In this document: piece by piece, positions 1-12,500 of the stretch
How the letters are laid out: every line of letters begins with the position of its first letter
Position numbering within the stretch: position 1 is the stretch's first letter
From: Fremontodendron californicum
Lineage: Eukaryota > Streptophyta > Magnoliopsida > Malvales > Malvaceae
Assembly (NCBI GenBank): GCA_030761205.1
Contig: JAULJL010000047.1
Location: forward strand, 565,501-629,500
Reading direction: 5' to 3'
Length of the DNA stretch: 64,000 bases
Translations under genes and position numbers: made by a program
Notes under the pieces: generated by a model
Seen by the model: only the letters and a program-made list of their open reading frames with translations
Database searches by the model: none
Told to the model about the DNA's origin: nothing

Positions 1-2730
1 ATACATGTAATTGTAATTGTAATATATTACAATAGATATTTTATTCTAATGTTTTCTGTAATTGTAATATATCTAAGTAATTATAATATATTTATGTAAT
101 TGTAATATATCTATGTTATTGTAATATATTTATGCAATTGTAATATATCTATGTAAATATAATATGTCTATGTAATTATAATATATCTATGTAATTGTAA
201 TATATTTGTGTATTGTAATATATCTATGTAATTGTAATATATCTATGTAACTGTAATATATTTTTGTAATTATATATTTGTGTAATTGTAATTGTAATAT
301 ATTCATGTAATATATCTATGTTATTGTAATATACCTATGTAATTTTAATATATATATATGTAATATATTTATCTATGTAATTGTAATATATCTATGTATT
401 AATTTAGATATATATTTGTGTAATTGTAATTGTAATATATACATATATTTATGTAATATATTTAATATATCTATGTAATTAGATATCTCTGTAATTGTAA
501 ATATATTTATGTAATTGTAATATATCTATGTAATTGTAATATATCTATGTAATTGTAATATATTTATGTAATGTATCTATGTAATATATCTATGTAATTG
601 TGATATATCTATGTAATTGTAAATATATTTCTGTAATATATCTATGTAATTATAATATATCTAAGTAATTGTAGAATTATATAGATATATTACAATTACA
701 TAGATATATTAAATATGTAATTGTTATATATCTATGTAATAGTAATATATCTATGTAACTGTAATATATCTATGTAATTCTAATATATCTATGTAATAGT
801 AATATATCTATGTAATTATAATATATTACATGTAATAGTAATATATCTATGTAATTGTAATTGTAATATATACATAAATATATCTATGTATCTATGTAAT
901 TGTAATATATCTATGTAATTGTAATTGTAATATATATCTATGTAATATATTTATGTAATTGTAATATATCTATGTAATTGTAATATATTTATGTAATCTA
1001 TCTATGTAATATATCTATGTAATTGTAATAAATCTATGCAATATATATATCTATGTAATTGTAAATATATTTATGTAATATATCTATGTAATTATAATAT
1101 ATCTAAGTAATTGTAGAATTATATAGATATATTACAATAACATAGATATATTAAATATGTAATTGTCATATATCTATGTAATAGTAATATATTTATGTAA
1201 CTGTAATATATCTATGTAATTCTAATATATCTATGTAATAGTAATATATCTATGTAATTGTAATATATTACATGTAATAGTAATATATCTATGTAATTGT
1301 AATTGTAATTGTAATTGTAATATATACCTAAATATATCTATGTATCTACGTAATTGTAATTGTAATTGTAATATATACATAAATATATCTATGTAATTAT
1401 AATATATCTATGTAATAGTAATGTATCTATGTAATTGTAATATATCTTTGTAATTGTAATGTATTTATTTAATTGTAATATATCCATGTAGTAGTAATGT
1501 ATCTATGTAATTGTAATTGTAATATATCTATGTAATTATAATACATCTATGTAATATATCTATGTTATTGTAATATATCTATGTAATTATAATATATCTA
1601 TGTAATTGTAATACGTCTATGTAATTGTAATATATTTGTGTAATTGTAATATATTTATGAAATTATAATATATCTATGTAATTGTAATACAACTATGCAA
1701 TTATAATTACATTAATCATATGTAATATATCTATGTAATTCTAATATGTAATATATCTATGTAATTCTAATATATCTATGTAATTGTAATTGTAATATAT
1801 ACATTTCATTAATCATATGTAATATATCTATGAAATTGTAATATATCTATGTAATTGTACTATATTACATGTAATAGTAATATATCTATGTAAATGTAAT
1901 TGTAATATATACATAAATATATCAATGTATCTATGTAATTGTAATATATACATAAATATATTATATGTAATATATCTATGTAATTGTAATATATTACATA
2001 TGATATATTACATAGATATAATTACAATTACATAGATATAATTACATAGATATATTACATAGATACATAGGTATATTTATGTATATATTACAATTACATA
2101 GATATATTACAATTACAAAGATATATTATAATTACATAGATATATTACAATTACATAGGATTATAATTCTATTTATGTAATTGTAATACATCTATGTAAT
2201 TGTAATACATAAATATATTACATAGATACATTAGAATTAGAATTAGAATTAGAATTACATAGATGTATTACAATTACATAAATAGAATTATAATCCTATG
2301 TAATTGTAATATATCTATGTAATTATAATATATCTTTGTAATTACACAAATATATTAAAATTGCATAGATATATTACATATATTACAATCACATAATTAC
2401 AATTACTTATATATATTATAATTACATAGATATATTACAATTACATAAATATATCTATGTAATTGTAATATATCTATGTAACTATAATATATCTATGTAA
2501 TTGTAATATATCATATGTAATATATTACAATTACATAGATATATTACGTGTATTATATTACAATTGCATAGATATATTACATATATTACAATCACATAAT
2601 TACAATGACAATTACATAGATATATTACAATTACATATATGTATTTCAATTACATAGATGTATTTCAATTACATAGATATATTACAATTACATAGATACA
2701 TTACAATTACATAGATATATTACAATTACA
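1..2730. repeat. AT-rich 19-bp minisatellite block 1
   Basis: The block consists of degenerate copies of TATATCTATGTAATTGTAA. Spacing varies because units lose or gain parts (TATGTAATATATC, TAATTGTAATTG). To about 1990 most units read in this orientation, with short inverted patches near 677-712 and 1105-1160. From about 1990 the orientation flips repeatedly. Because the unit and its reverse complement sit side by side, the DNA can fold into hairpins. About 200 bp near 655-860 recurs near 1085-1290, so the array also grew by larger duplications. No gene is visible. Confidence 0.93.
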
Positions 2731-2951
2731 TAGATAATACAACAGTAGACACTCAATAACAGAGAATACAAGCTAAGCAAGAATGCAATAACATTAGGCA
2801 CTCAATAACATTCAGTGAAATCCTAGCCAAGCTAAGCAAGAATGCAATATGTTCATCTATGGCAAATGGAAAAGGAAAGAACATGAAAATACAAAGTCAC
2901 AATGTTTATGATCCAAATCCATTACATATAATTAAACTATTTTCTATAAAA
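2731..2951. other. Non-satellite spacer downstream of the DUF4216 fragment
   Basis: This short segment interrupts the satellite. The phrase AAGCAAGAATGCAATA occurs twice, near 2777 and 2835, as part of an imperfect duplication of about 60 bp. It lies 3' of the minus-strand DUF4216 fragment and is probably CACTA-derived non-coding DNA. No gene is visible. Confidence 0.4.
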
Positions 2952-3575
2952 TTAAAAAATGTCCTCCCCATTATGTTCATCTATGGGATCTTCTTCTACA
3001 TGCTCATTCTCCATCTCTGGTGTGACGTCCACTCCTTCACCATCAGCTTCATTTCTAACCCAATTTGAAGCACTACACTTATCATCTAATTCATCATCAT
3101 GCATTTCTCCAATCCCTTGCTCTCTATCGAAGGATAATAGATCACCCATATCAAATACATCCCTAAGTTTTGCATGCTTTACAAGAACCCAACCTTGATA
3201 ACCTTCATCCTTAACATAGTATACTTTCTTAGCTTGTGATGCCAAAATAAAAGGATCATGAACCAAATTAGTTCCATAGTGGGCTAGATGTGAAAAATTC
3301 ACATGTGTGAAGCCAAACTTATCTTTCTTGCAACCTCTATTGATATCAATCCAATCACATTTAAATAACACAATCTTAAATCTACCAGAATAATTCAACT
3401 GAATAATATTTGTTAAAGCCCCGTAATAATTAACTTCTCCTTCAATAGGTTGTGCATCTCTTGCACTTGCATAACTCTCTATTTTGGTTGTTACAACGAC
3501 TCCACTATTTTGAGTTTTCAAGCATCTCTCATAATAGAAATATCTATGTAATTGTAATATCGATTTGCCCCACAA
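2952..3575 (-). pseudogene. CACTA (En/Spm) transposon fragment, DUF4216 domain
   Basis: The minus-strand reading frame encodes a DUF4216-type domain, which in plants lies C-terminal to the Tnp2-like transposase of CACTA elements. Visible family hallmarks, in order, are GVVVTTKIESYASARD, GEVNYYGALTNIIQLNY, VLFKCDWID, KDKFGFTHVNFSHL, QAKKVYYVKD, RDVFDMGDLLSFDRE and an acidic tail ending at the stop. The first residues (about 1-12) are read from AT satellite, so the natural upstream coding sequence is gone and the initial ATG is probably fortuitous. No Tnp2 catalytic core lies nearby. This is a truncated transposon relic, not a host gene. DUF4216 recognition is by motif memory. Confidence 0.82.
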
Positions 3576-3668
3576 CTTGTTTAATTGTAATGTATCTATG
3601 TAATTGTATTAAAATGTAATTACATATATCTATGTAATTGTAATATATCTATGTAATTGTAATATAAA
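3541..3668. repeat. Short satellite block abutting the DUF4216 fragment
   Basis: About six degenerate copies of TATATCTATGTAATTGTAA flank and slightly invade the 5' side of the minus-strand DUF4216 reading frame. The satellite replaced or interrupted the transposon coding sequence here. Confidence 0.8.
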
Positions 3669-4368
3669 TATACATGACAACAATTGCAAGCCAATATTTT
3701 ACCAGAAAAGAGGGTATGTAGAATGCTTACTTGAGATTGATTATCTGGTCGTGGAAGGAGGGCTAGAGGCAGCTCTGTTGTATACTGAAAAATCAATTTT
3801 CTGCCAAAAAAGTAATGCAGATATAGGCAGCTCTGTTATATAGAGGCAGCTCTGTTGTATACACAATTAGAAGCAACACAATTCCCTGAAAATCAAGTAA
3901 TGTAGCCATATCAGAAGCCCATATTGTACGCATAAAACAAACAATAAAACCAGAAGGACTGAAAAGACCAACATAGAAAGACAGGAATGCAATTTCAAAT
4001 CCATATAACCATATCACAAACACTCATAAAAACAAAAACAAACTAAATGGAACAAAGCATTAGAAACAGCAGCAGCAGTCAACATCAATAGGCACACTTG
4101 TAAAAGTTCTGATATATTTCAATCAGTCTCTTATATATAAAGCATCATCATCAAGAGAATTACCAAAAGTTCTGATACATTTCAATCAGTCTCTCCAATA
4201 TAAAAAGCACACACTTGTAAACCATGAGATCACATGCATTGAAATCCTAAATGCTTTCAATCTAAATAACAATTCTATCAACTACATTTAGAATTTAAAG
4301 AAGGATGTCAACTAGAAGAATAAAAATAAAAAATGACAATACACACTCAACCTTCAAACTTATAATAC
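3669..4368. other. Non-satellite segment, intron-like, next to a captured exon
   Basis: This is ordinary AT-rich, low-repeat sequence. The phrase GAGGCAGCTCTGTTGTATAC occurs twice (near 3766 and 3843), and the phrase TTTCAATCAGTCTCT occurs twice (near 4116 and 4179). On the minus strand it lies directly after the splice donor of the IST1-like exon, so it is probably captured intron sequence. I see no further exon with confidence. Confidence 0.35.
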
Positions 4369-4550
4369 CTGACGATTAACACCACAATCTGGCCTGAGCT
4401 CAGTTGCAGCTGATAAAAATTCCTTTCCATACTTGGAAGTAAATAGCATTTGAACCTGTAGCAACTCTTGTAGATCGGCACATCTTGGTGCAGTAAAACA
4501 AATGCTAGATATTGCTTCTTTCAAATTTATAGAACATTCCCTAAATAAGG
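4369..4550 (-). pseudogene. Captured exon of an IST1-like (ESCRT-III regulator) gene
   Basis: On the minus strand this 182-nt segment lies between an acceptor-like TTTAG and a donor-like CAG/GTATTA. It encodes residues typical of the plant IST1 domain: ECSINLKEAISSICF, then TAPRCADLQELLQVQM, then LFTSKYGKEFLSAATELRPD ending in CGVNRQ. In full proteins this exon forms the middle of the N-terminal helical IST1 domain, which binds ESCRT-III and Vps4 in multivesicular-body sorting. I find neither the expected preceding exon nor the following one within the surrounding 1.6 kb. With CACTA sequence next to it on the same strand, a transposon-captured gene fragment is the best reading. Family identity is by motif recognition. 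Confidence 0.72.
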
Positions 4551-5339
4551 ATGGTTCTTCAAATTTTCATTCTACAAAATGCAGTGTGTTCCATATTACT
4601 ATAAATGAAAGTGCCACTACTTATAACTATCACAATATTTTTAAAGGCAAACAACTACATAAGGAATATAGTTCCATATTCTTTCCCATACCTATACTAT
4701 GTTCTGGTGTTAGTACAGTCTTTGAAGACAGTAAATTGGATGGAAAATCACCTCCACTTAAATCAGGTGTCAAAATTGTAGTTGAAAACCTCCGACAAGC
4801 AAGGAAAGATGGACCACCCTACATCAAATATATGTAGCATAGGTTAATAAAATACAAAGAACAGCCAAGATAGAGAAGAAAATAGTAGGTCAGCACGTTA
4901 CATGCATAAACATGCAACATCACTAGACCAAAAACACAAAGAGACTAGAAGAGGGTAGTAACAGATTGAAACGAAGAATACAGAACTCTTATGATGTCTA
5001 GTTGTCTACTACGGGTATTCTGGCATGTTTATTTGCTCATTGTATATTTCTAGAAAGGAACATTTGGAACCCGAGCTCTCTTTGCTTCTATCATTGATGC
5101 CTACTCTTTTAAATCTTTGCTTCTGAAGTTACTGTGATGGATCTCTAAATTTGGTAAAACTGCAAATTTGAAATTCAATTATTATTAATTAACTAATGGA
5201 AATGTATAAGAAATGAATTAACAAAGTGTAAAAATCAAAGATAGTAACATCTAAATGCACAAATCTTATGACAAGAGCAGGTTGTAGCATTCCCAACAAT
5301 TTTGAAAACATTTTAATCTTTCATCCTTTAAGAGAATTA
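4551..5339. other. Non-satellite segment upstream of the IST1-like exon
   Basis: On the minus strand this precedes the captured exon. A 111-codon plus-strand reading frame runs from 4502 to 4837, but it starts inside the antisense of the IST1 exon and matches no family I recognise. The rest holds no reading frame or repeat I can name. It is probably captured intron or flanking DNA. Confidence 0.3.
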
Positions 5340-6396
5340 ATTAAATTGTTCTAATGTATCTATGTAACTATAATATATTATAATTACAATTAGATATATT
5401 ACAACTACATATATATTACAATCACAAACACATTACATAGATATATTACAATTACATAGATATATAACAATACATGTAATAGTTAAGTAATATTACATTA
5501 ATATATTACATTGATATATTAAAACTACATAGATTTACAATTAAATAGATATATTACAATTACATACATATTACATAGATATATTACAATTACATAGATA
5601 TATAACAATACATGTAATATTTATGTAATATTACATTAATATGTTACATAGATATTTTACAACTACATAGATTTACAATTAAATAGATATATTACAATTA
5701 CATAAACATATTACATAAAACATTAGAATTACATATTATAGTTGTAATATATCTATGTAACTGTAATATATGTATGTAATTGTAATTCTATGCAGTTATA
5801 ATATATTTATGTAATTGTAATGTATCTATGATAATGTTTTAATATATTACATAGAAATATATCTAATATTACGTAGATGTTAGAAATACTATCTATGTAA
5901 TATATACATAAATATATCTATGTATCTATGTAATTGTAATATATCTATGTAATTACACAAATATATTACAATTACATAGATATATTACAATTACTTAGAA
6001 CATTAGAATTACATAGATACATTACAATTACTTAAAACATTAGAATTAAATTGATATAAAACAATTACATAGATATATTACAATTACTTAAAACATTAGA
6101 ATTAAATTGATATATAACAATTACATAGATACATTAGAATTATATAGATATATTACAATTACATAGATATATTACAATTACATAGATACATTACAAATAC
6201 ATAGATATATTACAATTACATAAATATATTAGAATTACACAAATATATTACAATTACATAGATATATTACAATTACATAGATATATTATAATTACATAGA
6301 TATATTACAATAACATAGATATATTACATAGATGTATTATAATTACATAGATATATTACATAAATATGTGTAATTACAATTGCAATTACACAAATA
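5340..6396. repeat. AT-rich minisatellite block 2
   Basis: Mostly the reverse orientation (ATATATTACAATTACATAG). A higher-order duplication of about 116 bp is visible: the segment around 5450-5540, containing TATATAACAATACATGTAAT, recurs around 5570-5655. The last eight bases (CACAAATA, 6389-6396) are the left target-site duplication of the hAT element that follows. Confidence 0.9.
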
Positions 6397-6410
6397 TAGA
6401 GGTGGCAAAA

Positions 6411-6690
6411 TGAACCCGAACCCGAAAACCCGCCCAGGAAAACCCGAACCCGAACCCGCCCAAACCCGATTTGACCAAAAAGTCAAAAACCCGAACCCGA
6501 AAAAGCCCGAACCCGAATGGGCCCGAACCCGAATGGACCCGAACCCGAATGGGCCCGAACCCGAATGGACCCGAACCCGAATGGACCCGAACCCGAATGG
6601 GCCCGAACCCGAATGAGCCCGAACCCGAATGAGCCCGAACCCGAATGGACCCGAACCCGAGACCGGCCCGAACCCGAACCCGAATTTAAT
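6411..6690. repeat. Left 16-bp array (CCCGAACCCGAATGGG type) of the hAT element
   Basis: Tandem 16-bp units alternate between GGGCCCGAACCCGAAT and GGACCCGAACCCGAAT, beside looser CCCGAA runs next to the TIR. Because 16 is not a multiple of 3, translation cycles through three frames and yields long spurious Pro/Arg- or Gly/Phe-rich open frames on both strands. These are not genes. Confidence 0.9.
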
Positions 6691-7025
6691 ACTAAAAATA
6701 AAAATAAACAAATTGCAATTTTTTTTTTACAAAGCAATAACTTTAATTATTAATTTTATTCTATTTTTTTTAATAATTTAATTAAAATTTAAAATTTAAT
6801 ATATTATATATATTATGAAATAATAATTTTATCAAAAAGTAAATTATATTTTGTACTTATAAGTTATAACTTTAACGTCTCATATCATGATGAATTTACA
6901 ATCTAAATATTTTAAATTCTTGAAAATTTTAAAGATGTGAAAAAAAATTTGACAATAATTCAATTAATCTATAAGGGTAAAAAAATTGACAATAATTCAA
7001 TTATTTTGGCCTTTTGGGTTATACT

Positions 7026-7271
7026 TAGACCTGCTCACGGGTCGGGCCTGGGCAGGATATTTTGTGTTCCGGGCCGGCCCGGCCCGGAACAGTAATTTTT
7101 ATTATAATATTATTTTATTTAATTTTAATTATAAAAAAATAAAAAAATTATTTTTTTATTCCAATGAACAGTGTTTCGGGCTAAAAGGGCGGGCCGGGCC
7201 GACCCAGGGCCAGGCCTGGGCAGAGAAAATAAAAAAAAACTGGGCCGCGGCCCGGCCCATAAGCAGCTCTA
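7026..7271. mobile_element. hAT MITE nested in the larger hAT element
   Basis: The 246-bp insert begins TAGACCTGCTCACGGG and ends GCAGCTCTA, with GC-rich ends (GGGCCGGCCCGGCCC type) and an AT-rich middle. An identical 8-bp duplication GTTATACT flanks it at 7018-7025 and 7272-7279. It is related, in the opposite orientation, to the MITE at 39553-39853. Confidence 0.92.
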
Positions 7272-7279
7272 GTTATACT

Positions 7280-7960
7280 TATGCGGTTAGGTTAGGGTGG
7301 GTTTAATTGGATTATGGCTTTCATGTGATTTTATTTTAGCGGGTGGATTTAATGGGGTTTTGGGTTTTATGGCCTTTTGGTTTTGGGTATATTTATTATA
7401 TATTAATAAATAATCATATTAATTATATATTTATTACGTATAATTTAAATATAAATTATATTTTTTAGTACTACTTTATAATTTATACTTTATACTGATG
7501 AAAAAAATATAAGTACTCGATATATATATATATATATATCTTGACTATAAGCATAAATTTTTTGCATTTTATAAGTATATAAACGAATAGATGAAGGCCA
7601 AGATTTATTTTTAAAAGTTTTTTATTTTATAGTGAATATAAATTATAATGTATTTATATTTTGAAATTCGAGCTCATCAAATCAATTATTTTAAATATCA
7701 ATATATTAATTTATAATATATCATATTTTTTATAATAAATTATTTCAAAATTTGATTTTATATAACAAATTAATTTCTTATTCTTTTGGTGCTAACAAAT
7801 ATTAATTTTAAAAAATAAATATAATTAAAAATATCATATAATAGCAAAAGTATAAAAATTAAAATAATAATAATAAATTAATAATTTGTTTTTAGATATA
7901 AATATTTAAATTACGTAAAAATGATTACATCTAATATAAAATAAAATAATGTAAAACATA
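7280..7960. other. AT-rich interior of the hAT element
   Basis: Low-complexity AT-rich DNA with a short (TA)n run near 7521-7539. There is no coding sequence and no transposase remnant that I can recognise. Confidence 0.6.
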
Positions 7961-7964
7961 TCCG

Positions 7965-8236
7965 TACCCAGATCGAACCCGAACCCAGACCGAACCCGAA
8001 CCCGAACCCGAATGGGCCCGAACCCGAATGAGCCCGAACCCGAATGGGCCCGAACCCGAATGGGCCCGAACCCGAATGAGCCCGAACCCGAATGAGCCTG
8101 AACCCGAATGGACCCGAACCCGAATGAGCCCGAACCCGGATGGACCCGAACCCGAATGAGCCCGAACCCGAATGAGCCCGAACCCGAATAAACCCGAACC
8201 CGAATGAACCCGACCCGAACCCGCCCGAACCCGCCC
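7965..8236. repeat. Right 16-bp array of the hAT element
   Basis: About 14 units of CCCGAACCCGAATGAG/TGGG. The array has the same C-rich-on-plus orientation as the left array, although the TIRs are inverted. It is 90% similar or better by eye to the left array. Confidence 0.9.
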
Positions 8237-8250
8237 AATTGCCACCTCTA

Positions 8251-10455
8251 CACAAATATATCTATGGTAAATATTAGATATATTACAATTACTGAAAATA
8301 TTTATGTAATATATCTAGGAAATTGTAATATATATATAATTACTGAAATATTACAATTACATAGATATATTATATTAGATATACTATAATTACATAAATA
8401 TATTACAATTACATAAAACATTAGACTTACATAGATATATCTATGTAATTGTCATTAATAGAATTGTAATATATCTACATAGATATATTACAATTACATA
8501 GATATTTTACAATTAGATTAGAATTACATATGTATGAAATATATCATTGTTGTAATGTATAATTAAATATATTACAATTACATATTCAATACAATTACAT
8601 AGATATATATATATATATATATAATTGTAATATCTATATAATTGTAATGTATCTATGTAATTTTAATATAAATATGTAATTGTAATATATCTATGTAATT
8701 TTAATATATCTATATAATTGTAATGTATCTATGTAATTGTAATTATAATTATAATATATTACAATTGCATAGATATTTATGTATAAATATCTATGTAAAA
8801 TATCTATGTAATTGTAATATATCTATGTAATTATAATATATTATATCTATGTAATTGTAATATATATCTATGTAATATGTAGTAATATATTATGTAATTG
8901 TAATGTATCTATGTAATTATAATATATCTATGTAATATGTAGTAATATATTATGTAATTGTAATATATCTATGTAATTGTAATATATCTATGTAATTCAA
9001 ATGTTTTACGTAATTGTAATATATCTATGTAATAGTAATTGTAATTCTATGTAATATATTACAATTACACATTAGATATATTACAACTACACAAATATAT
9101 TACAATTACATAGATAAATAACAATTACATAGATAAATTTTTGTAATTGTAAGATATGTATGTAGTTGTAATATATTTATTTAATTGAAAATATTAGCAT
9201 TACATAAATATATTACAATTACATAGATATATTACAATTACATAGATATATATCTAATGTGTAATTGTAATATATTACAATTACATAGATATATTAAAAC
9301 AACATAGATATATTATAATTACATAGATAAATATATTACATAGATATATTACAATTACAAAAATATATTACAATTACATAGATATATTACAATTACTTAA
9401 AACATTATAATTACATAGATATAACTATGTAATGTAATATCTCTATGTAATTCTAATGTATCTATGTAATACAAAAATATATTACAATTCTAATATCTAT
9501 TTTAATGTATCTATGTAATGTGTAATATATCTAACCATAGATATAGTACAATTACATAGAAACATTACAATTACACAAATTTATTACAATTATAGAGATA
9601 TATTACAGTAAGATAAATATATTAGAATTACATACATTTATTACAATTACACAAATATATTACAAGTATATAGATATACTACAATTACACAAATATATTA
9701 AAATTACATAGATATATTACAATTACATAGATACATTATCATTACAATAAATATATCTATGTAGTATAAATTGTTATATATTACAATTACATAGATAAAC
9801 AATATATCTATGTAATTGTAATATATCTATGTAATTCTATTATGTAATTGTAATATATTTTTGTAATTGTAATAAATCTATGTAATTGTATTATGTTTAA
9901 GTAATTGTAATGTATTTATGTAATTGTAATATATCTATGTAATTATAATATATCTATCCAATTGTAATGTATCTATGTAATTGTAATATATTTGTGTATC
10001 TATTGTAATATATCTATTAAATTGTAATATATATTTGTGTATTGTAATATATTACAATTACATAGATATATTACAAATTAAAATAGATACACAAATATAT
10101 TATAATTGCATAGATATATTACAATTACATGTAATATATTACAACTAAATAGATACATTATAATTACACATTAAAATAATTACAATTAAATAAATATTTT
10201 ACAATTAATAATGTATCTACGTAATATTACATAGATATATTACATAAATATATTTATTACACTTACACATTAGATATATAACAATACATGACAATTACAA
10301 AGACATTTTAAAGTTACACAGATATATTACATTTACATAAATATATTATATAGATATATTACAATTATTGAAAACATTGTGTAATTGTAATATATTACAA
10401 TTACATAGATATATTATAATTACATAGATATATTACAGTTACATAGATATATTAC
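8251..10455. repeat. AT-rich minisatellite block 3
   Basis: Degenerate units of TATATCTATGTAATTGTAA in both orientations with many flips. The segment around 10187-10290 closely matches 39055-39150, an example of longer-range duplication inside the satellite. The first 8 bases are the right TSD of the hAT element. The last 5 (ATTAC, 10451-10455) are the left TSD of the solo LTR. Confidence 0.9.
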
Positions 10456-11639
10456 TGTAGACACCTAATTTTGTCCGGACCACTAAACATGTATGTTTTC
10501 TTCCTAAATTGATGTTTCCGAGTGTAAAAAGACTTTTTCCATCCTGCAGGTGGTACTCCGAGACTTAGTTTAAAGGGGCGAGCATAAAAAGTCAACCCAC
10601 TTTCAAAATCAAGATTTTAAACTCAATTGAAAAATGGCGAAAGAATTTTGATAATCCGAGGTCTACATTGAAAGATATGGAGTTCGGAAGTTGGCATTTG
10701 GAGATTTAGTAGAAGGGAAACCCTAATCCGAGAAATTTGGGGAAAAGTGCTTAAACGATCAAATTGGTCAAAATTGAAGGTTCCAAATGAAAGATAAGCA
10801 CTGACTACGGGTAATGGAGAAGTCACTTGCAAGAAAAATCGAAAGAAAAGTCAATCCGGGAGAAAATCGAGAAGTAGGGTTTTTAGTGGATTTCGGTGAA
10901 ATTGGGAAGAATCACATAAATGGCCCGACTTGGTAAGACCAAAGCCCCCAATGGATGAGGAATGATTAAAAAGGGATAGCCCAAGGCTCAGCTTGAAGAA
11001 AATCTGAAAATTGAACTTGTTTTGAGCAAAACCGGGTTTCGGAGGTAAAAGGGCAAAATTGAAAATTTTGGGAAAAATAGCAAATGGACTTCGAAAATTT
11101 TGAAAATTTGTCAATCTCATTCTTAAATCATTTGAAAGAGATTGGTAAAAGAAAATCTTGATTCGGAGTTCGTTTGCAAAATGGCCAAATCCCGGGCTTC
11201 TTATGTACTATTCAAAAAGGAAAATCCCGGAAAAATAGCAAATGAGCTCCAAATCTTTTTAAATTTTGCAAATCTCATTTTTAAATTATTTGGAAGAGAT
11301 TGGCCAAAGAAAATATTGATTCGGAGTTCATTTACAAAATGGCCAAATCCCGGGCCTCCTATGCAATAATTCAAAAAGATAAATCCCGAAAAAATAGCAA
11401 ATGGACTCCAAAAATTCTGAAATTTTGCAAATATAATTTTTAAATTATTTGGAAGAGATTGGCGAAAGAAAATCTTGATTCAGAGTTCGGTTGCAAAATG
11501 GCCAAATCCCGGGCATCCTATGTAGTAATTCAAGCCGATAAATCCCAAAAAAATACCAAATTAGCTCCAAAAATTATGAAAGCTTTGTTTGTTGCCATTT
11601 ATGTTTTAAATATCATGCTTTTGCATTTTTAATTTTCTG

Positions 11640-12500
11640 TTTTCATAATGTTTAAATTTGAGCATGTTTTAGATTTAGTATATCAAGTGTTTGTGAAAAT
11701 GCTTGTGTGGTCTTTGCATGATTTGAGTTTTATATCTTAGTTGAGCATGTTTTAGATTTAGTATATTAAGTGTCTGTGAAAATGCTTGTGTGGTCTTTGC
11801 ATGATTTGAGTTTTTTATCTTAGTTGAGCATGTTTTAGATTTAGTATATTAAGTGTTTGTGAAAATGCTTGTGTGGTTTTTGCATGATTTAAGTGTTATA
11901 TTTTAGTTGAGCATGTTAGTATACCAAGTGTTTGTGAAAATGCCATGCTTGTTGGAGCTTGAGGCCATTTGGCTACTCCATGTGTTTTGCATCGTGTGTT
12001 GCATTTTTTCCATGTTAGTTGTAGGTTTTTGCATCTGCATGACATTTGATTTAGTTTTGCATGCTAGTATACCAAGTGTTTATGAAAATGCCATGTTTGC
12101 TAGTTACATTAGTCTATTCGGCCACCCTTGAATTTTTGCATTTTATGTGCATTCGTGCCATGTTAGTTGATAGGTTAGCATTTGCATGATATTTGGTTGA
12201 GTTTTTGGTTTAAACATGCTTTGTGTTTGTGAAAATGCCATGCATATTTTAGTTATTAAGTTAGGTTTATTTGCCATGCATGTTCATGTATTTTAGGTCT
12301 AGGTTGCATTAAATGCCATGCAAGCTCATTTAGATCTAGGTCACTATATGAATGCCATGCATTTTTCCATGACATTTAGGTTTAAACTCATGCATTTCAT
12401 GCACTATGTTTGCTGTGTTGTTTCATACATTTCATGTTCATGCCACTTGAATAATGACTTAGGCCAACTAATGGTTCAAAGTCATGCTCTCTTGAGCACA
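11640..12500. repeat. Diverged tandem repeats within the solo LTR
   Basis: Units beginning near GAGCATGTTTTAGATTTAG and containing GTGTTTGTGAAAATGC recur every 80-90 bp from about 11655 to 11900, then decay into looser repeats rich in GCCATGCAT and TTTCATGC. Parts are shared with the LTRs at 18590-19130 and 32250-32810. The repeats are LTR-internal and non-coding. Confidence 0.75.

Larger units (their letters stand above)
6397..8250. mobile_element. Non-autonomous hAT-type transposon (1854 bp)
   Basis: The ends are perfect short inverted repeats: TAGAGGTGGCAA at the left and TTGCCACCTCTA at the right. An identical 8-bp duplication, CACAAATA, lies immediately outside at 6389-6396 and 8251-8258. 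End sequence and 8-bp TSD are diagnostic of the hAT superfamily. No transposase is encoded. The element is AT-rich in the middle, with a GC-rich 16-bp tandem array near each end and a second hAT MITE nested inside at 7026-7271. It inserted into pre-existing satellite DNA. Confidence 0.93.

Noticed and set aside
4502..4837. Plus-strand frame of 111 codons
   Set aside because: It overlaps the antisense of the IST1-like exon, has no family match, and has a start codon without supporting context.
6411..6690. Telomere-like repeats (CCCGAA resembles CCCTAAA)
   Set aside because: The unit is 16 bp, lies inside a TSD-flanked hAT element, and differs from the plant telomere repeat.
6380..6753. Long Pro/Arg and Gly/Phe frames in the GC-rich arrays here and at 7906-8255
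   Set aside because: The 16-bp repeat yields overlapping frames on both strands. There is no start context, domain or codon signature.
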